Assembly: GCA_946187365.1 (NCBI GenBank)
Contig: CAMHRD010000032.1
Span: forward strand, 1 to 8,620
DNA length: 8,620 nucleotides
DNA from: an uncultured Bacteroidales bacterium
GTDB lineage: Bacteria > Bacteroidota > Bacteroidia > Bacteroidales > UBA932
Direction: 5' to 3'
The notes under the pieces were generated by a model, which searched no databases, had not been told where the DNA came from, and saw only the letters and a list, made by a program, of their open reading frames with translations. Position numbers and translations under genes: made by a program. Below, in pieces: positions 5,891 through 8,620 of the stretch; position 1 is the stretch's first letter, and each line of letters begins with the position of its first letter.

Positions 5891-7150
5891 TTAGTAGAAA
5901 ACAAGACGGCTCATTCGGTCCCAGGAGAGAATCTCATTTGCTACCTCAAGAACGGACTCTGAAGTAACGGCCTCAATCTCCTCCCTTATCTTTTCAAAAG
6001 TAGTTACGTTTCCGGTAAGCAGCAGAGATTTACCCACTGTAAGACATTGAGACTCTGCATTATCACTGGCAATGGAGAGCTGCCCTATCATCTGCTTTTT
6101 AGCGGCAGCCAATGCTCTTGCACTCAGAGGCTCGTCCACAAATTTTTGAATCTGAGCACGTATAAGTTTTATACACTTTTCCAGATATTTTTTGTCACAT
6201 CCAAAGTAGATGCAGAACAGTCCGGTATCTTTGTATGAGATGCAACTTGCATCAATGTGGTATACGAGTGCATGCTTTTCCCTCAGAGTAAGGTTGAGAC
6301 GGGAGTTGGATGCCGGTCCTCCCAGAATATTGGTTATCACGGACAAAGAGGCACGTTTCTTTCTCTCATAGTAAGGGTATGCGGTGCATCCCAAAACGCA
6401 ATGCGCCTGCTTTAGTTTCTTGTCCGTGGAGATGTTGAACTTCTTGCCCTTCTTAAAAGGAATACCGGTTTTGAGTTTGTTTACAAATGGACGGCTGGTT
6501 ATCGGGACCTCTCCATACTTCTGTGATAAAGAGGCGTTTGGGCGCCACTTCTTAAGTTCCTTCTCCACCAAAGAATAGATCTCCTTCTCGTCAAAGTTTC
6601 CGCTCAGAGAGAAGGTCATGTTGCCGGGAACAAAAAACTTTGCAAGGTTATCTGAGAGGATTTTGGAGTCTATAAGTTCCAAACTCTTCTTCTCTCCCAG
6701 TATGGAGTATCCCAGCGGAGTCCCCTTAAAGAGCTCAGCCTCAAATACATCAAAGATAAGTTCAGAGGGAGAGTCCTGGTAGGTTATAATCTCGTCATAG
6801 ACAACGCTCTTCTCCTTTTTGAGTTCGTCCTTAGGGAATGTGGAGTGGAAAGCAAGTTCAAAAATCAGGGAGACAGCCTTTTTTACATCCTCTTTTAAAG
6901 TGGTGGAATAGAGCACTATACGCTCCTTTGTAGTAAAGGCGTTGAGGTCTCCTCCCACCTTTTCCAAAATGGAGGAGATACTTACGGAAGAGTGATAGGG
7001 TGTACCCTTAAAGAGCATGTGCTCGGTCAGATGAGCCAATCCGTTATACTTTGGATTCTCATCCCTTGTTCCCATTCCTATACTCAAGATGCAATAGGCC
7101 ACAGGTGATGCGGTACGCCTAAATGCAAACAATAATGATTCTTTATTCAT
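5891..7150 (-). CDS. M16-family zinc metallopeptidase (insulinase/processing peptidase type)
   Basis: A single-unit M16B-like peptidase of 419 residues. The inverted zinc motif HLTEH is at H40-E43-H44, and the third ligand E120 (VVYDEI) lies 76 residues after H44, the spacing expected for the family. The N-terminal M16 domain (about 5-150) is followed by the C-terminal M16_C domain (about 160-340), with the typical RLNLTLREKHALVYHI stretch (284-299) containing R290 and Y297. Because the catalytic HxxEH is intact, it is an active-type subunit and not an inactive partner. No signal peptide is visible, so it is probably cytoplasmic, degrading small peptides. A TAnnTTTG promoter lies 21 bases upstream. 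It is the first gene of an operon with the O-methyltransferase, divergent from dnaX. Confidence 0.95.
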   Translation of the reverse strand: MNKESLLFAFRRTASPVAYCILSIGMGTRDENPKYNGLAHLTEHMLFKGTPYHSSVSISSILEKVGGDLNAFTTKERIVLYSTTLKEDVKKAVSLIFELAFHSTFPKDELKKEKSVVYDEIITYQDSPSELIFDVFEAELFKGTPLGYSILGEKKSLELIDSKILSDNLAKFFVPGNMTFSLSGNFDEKEIYSLVEKELKKWRPNASLSQKYGEVPITSRPFVNKLKTGIPFKKGKKFNISTDKKLKQAHCVLGCTAYPYYERKKRASLSVITNILGGPASNSRLNLTLREKHALVYHIDASCISYKDTGLFCIYFGCDKKYLEKCIKLIRAQIQKFVDEPLSARALAAAKKQMIGQLSIASDNAESQCLTVGKSLLLTGNVTTFEKIREEIEAVTSESVLEVANEILSWDRMSRLVFY

Positions 7151-7171
7151 TTTCTGCTAAAGCAAGTTCGG

Positions 7172-7179
7172 CAAAAATA
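7172..7179 (-). promoter_or_regulatory. Bacteroidota -7 promoter element for the M16 peptidase operon
   Basis: Minus-strand TATTTTTG matches TAnnTTTG and ends 21 bases before the ATG at 7150, the same spacing as for cmk. Its -33 region would overlap the opposing dnaX element. Confidence 0.62.
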
Positions 7180-7201
7180 GAAATTATTATCTGTTTTTTC
7201 A

Positions 7202-7209
7202 TAAATTTG
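7202..7209 (+). promoter_or_regulatory. Bacteroidota -7 promoter element for dnaX, very close to the start codon
   Basis: TAAATTTG matches TAnnTTTG and ends only 6 bases before the dnaX ATG at 7216. Transcription from it would begin at or within a base or two of the start codon. It lies exactly 22 bp from the opposing M16 element. Confidence 0.5.
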
Positions 7210-7215
7210 TATCGT

Positions 7216-8620
7216 ATGGAAAAGTTTATTGTTTCTGCAAGAAAATACCGCCCCGCAACGTTTGGGACCCTTATAGGACAAGACAGTATAGCAACCACTC
7301 TCAAGAACTCAATAAAGAGAGGACAACTTGCTCATGCATACCTCTTTTGCGGTCCTAGGGGCGTTGGTAAAACCACTACTGCCAGAATATTTGCAAAGAT
7401 TATAAACTGCATGAACCCGGGTGAGGATATGGAGCCTTGCGGAGAGTGCGAGTCTTGCAAATCTTTCCAGGAAGGACGTTCATACTGTATCCATGAACTT
7501 GATGCTGCCTCCAACAACTCCGTAGATGATATCCGTGCTCTTACTGAGAAGGTTATGATACCTCCTCAAATTGGAAAGTACGGTGTCTACATCATAGATG
7601 AGGTTCACATGCTATCTACCTCAGCATTCAACGCCTTCCTTAAGACGCTGGAGGAGCCGCCGGCACATGCAATTTTCATTCTTGCAACCACAGAGAAACA
7701 TAAGATAATCCCTACAATATTAAGCCGTTGCCAGGTTTATGATTTTAACAGAATTTCCATTCCGGATATTGTTAAAAATCTGAAGATGATTGCGGGCAAA
7801 GAGCAGGTTCAGATAGATGATTCCTCTTTGCACGTCATTGCCCAAAAGGCAGACGGAGCAATGAGAGACGCCCTAACGCTCTTTGACCAGGTTGTTGCAT
7901 TCTGCGGAAACACAGTAGATTATAACTCCGTCATCAAGAACCTCAACGTGCTGGATTATGACTACTATTTCAAACTCATAGATTACTCTCTCAGCGGCAA
8001 CTTTGCAGAGTCACTGGTTCTCTTTGATGATGTGCTCTCCAAAGGTTTCAACGCCCTCTACTTTGTTGGAGGATTAGGTAATCATTTGCGTAACCTGCTC
8101 ATTTGCAAGGAGACAGCATCCAGCAAACTGCTGGAGGTTTCTCCGGAACTAGAGCAGCGTTACAGGGAGCAGGCACAGAGATGCCCGCTCAAGTTCCTCT
8201 TCCGCGCTCTTGCAGCAACGGAGAAGTGTGAGAGTGATTACACCCGCAGCAACAACCAGCGCCTGCTTGTAGAGTTTATGCTTGTGCGCATAAGCCAAAT
8301 CATTGAGCAGCCGGTAGTTGCAGCACCACAGCCGGTAGCACAGCCGGCACCAAAGCCACAAGCTGCATCTGAACCTGCACCGCAGCCAAAGCCTGAGCCT
8401 CAGCCAGTTGCAAAGCCAGAGCCTCAGCCAGTTGCAAAGCCAGAGCCTGCACCTGAACCGGTTGAAGAGAAGCCGGCAGAAGAACCTAAAATTGAAGTAG
8501 TTGAAGAGAAAAAAGAAGAGATAAAGGCTGAACCGGTAGTTGAGAAGCCGGCAGAAGAGACTAAGGTTGAGGTAGTTGAAGAGAAGGCGGAGGAGAAGCC
8601 TGCAGAAAAAGCTGAAGAGG
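7216..8620 (+). CDS. dnaX: DNA polymerase III subunit tau/gamma, 3' end beyond window
   Basis: The clamp-loader ATPase of the replisome. The visible 468 residues include domains I-III of the clamp loader. Walker A GPRGVGKTT is at 46-54, the four-cysteine zinc module at C65, C75, C78 and C81, Walker B-type DEVH at 128-131, sensor 1 near T158/T159, the SRC arginine-finger motif at 170-172 (R171) and sensor 2 GAMRDAL at 214-220. Domain III spans about 240-360. From about 365 the protein becomes a Pro/Ala/Gln then Glu/Lys/Val-rich tail with internal repeats, presumably a flexible linker before a DnaB/alpha-binding end outside the window. The ATG gives the expected MEKFIVSARKYRP N-terminus. No in-phase A-AAA-AAG slippage site was seen in the visible part. 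Confidence 0.97.
   Translation, partial: MEKFIVSARKYRPATFGTLIGQDSIATTLKNSIKRGQLAHAYLFCGPRGVGKTTTARIFAKIINCMNPGEDMEPCGECESCKSFQEGRSYCIHELDAASNNSVDDIRALTEKVMIPPQIGKYGVYIIDEVHMLSTSAFNAFLKTLEEPPAHAIFILATTEKHKIIPTILSRCQVYDFNRISIPDIVKNLKMIAGKEQVQIDDSSLHVIAQKADGAMRDALTLFDQVVAFCGNTVDYNSVIKNLNVLDYDYYFKLIDYSLSGNFAESLVLFDDVLSKGFNALYFVGGLGNHLRNLLICKETASSKLLEVSPELEQRYREQAQRCPLKFLFRALAATEKCESDYTRSNNQRLLVEFMLVRISQIIEQPVVAAPQPVAQPAPKPQAASEPAPQPKPEPQPVAKPEPQPVAKPEPAPEPVEEKPAEEPKIEVVEEKKEEIKAEPVVEKPAEETKVEVVEEKAEEKPAEKAEE
8401..8448 (+). repeat. 24-bp perfect tandem duplication in dnaX linker
   Basis: Two identical 24-base copies (8401-8424 and 8425-8448) encode QPVAKPEP twice. Identity including third codon positions points to a recent duplication. 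The repeat keeps the reading frame. Confidence 0.92.
8467..8586 (+). repeat. 45-bp imperfect direct repeats, 75 bp apart, in dnaX linker
   Basis: Units at 8467-8511 and 8542-8586 match at 39 of 45 bases and encode EKPAEEPKIEVVEEK and EKPAEETKVEVVEEK. Four of the six differences are synonymous third-position changes, so this copy is older than the 24-bp duplication and the amino acid composition appears to be maintained. Confidence 0.85.

Noticed and set aside
8509..8515. AAAAAAG run as a possible dnaX programmed frameshift site
   Set aside because: The run starts at codon position 1, so the codons are AAA AAA G; the E. coli-type heptamer needs the phase A AAA AAG. Six A alone is short for transcriptional slippage, and no supporting hairpin was seen.
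1..8620. Possible defence system, mobile element, CRISPR array or RNA gene
   Set aside because: No spacer-repeat array, transposase, integrase, toxin-antitoxin pair or tRNA-like structure was found; every substantial gene belongs to a known housekeeping or envelope family.

Overview
The window looks like a chromosomal segment of a Bacteroidota bacterium, probably order Bacteroidales. Five of the six candidate promoters found sit 19-23 bases before a start codon and match the Bacteroidota -7 consensus TAnnTTTG. Most genes lack a clear Shine-Dalgarno sequence, as is common in that phylum, and the proteins (IspH, EF-P, CMK, DnaX, an M16 peptidase and a transglutaminase-like lipoprotein) have Bacteroidota-type sequences. 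The genus cannot be fixed from sequence alone. No phage, IS, tRNA, rRNA or CRISPR was seen; the content is mostly housekeeping.

Layout. On the minus strand at the left, cmk (835-1554) reads into a sigma-54-type response regulator (1-833, cut by the window edge), with one base between them. Divergent from cmk, ispH (1633-2535) and efp (2513-3082) lie on the plus strand and overlap by 23 bases; an intrinsic terminator follows efp. Bases 3148-3465 hold no gene. They contain an almost pure pyrimidine tract with an 8-bp minisatellite, then a cluster of GGTGTCC/GGACACC repeats, then a promoter for a large lipoprotein with a transglutaminase-type Cys-His-Asp triad (3466-5109). This gene converges on, and overlaps by 56 bases, a minus-strand operon made of an M16 metallopeptidase (5891-7150) and a class I O-methyltransferase (5054-5809, GTG start). 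Divergent from the peptidase, dnaX (7216 to the edge) runs off the right side inside a repetitive Pro/Glu/Lys-rich tail.

How the genes relate. There is no single pathway: CMK serves nucleotide metabolism, IspH isoprenoid synthesis, EF-P translation and DnaX replication. The most interesting signals are regulatory. Both divergent gene pairs (cmk/ispH and M16/dnaX) have two opposed TAnnTTTG motifs separated by exactly 22 bp, which suggests a symmetric bidirectional promoter. dnaX has only 6 bases between its motif and its ATG, so its mRNA may be leaderless. The repeat cluster directly abutting the lipoprotein promoter is the best candidate for an undescribed element. I found no evidence of a new multi-gene system.
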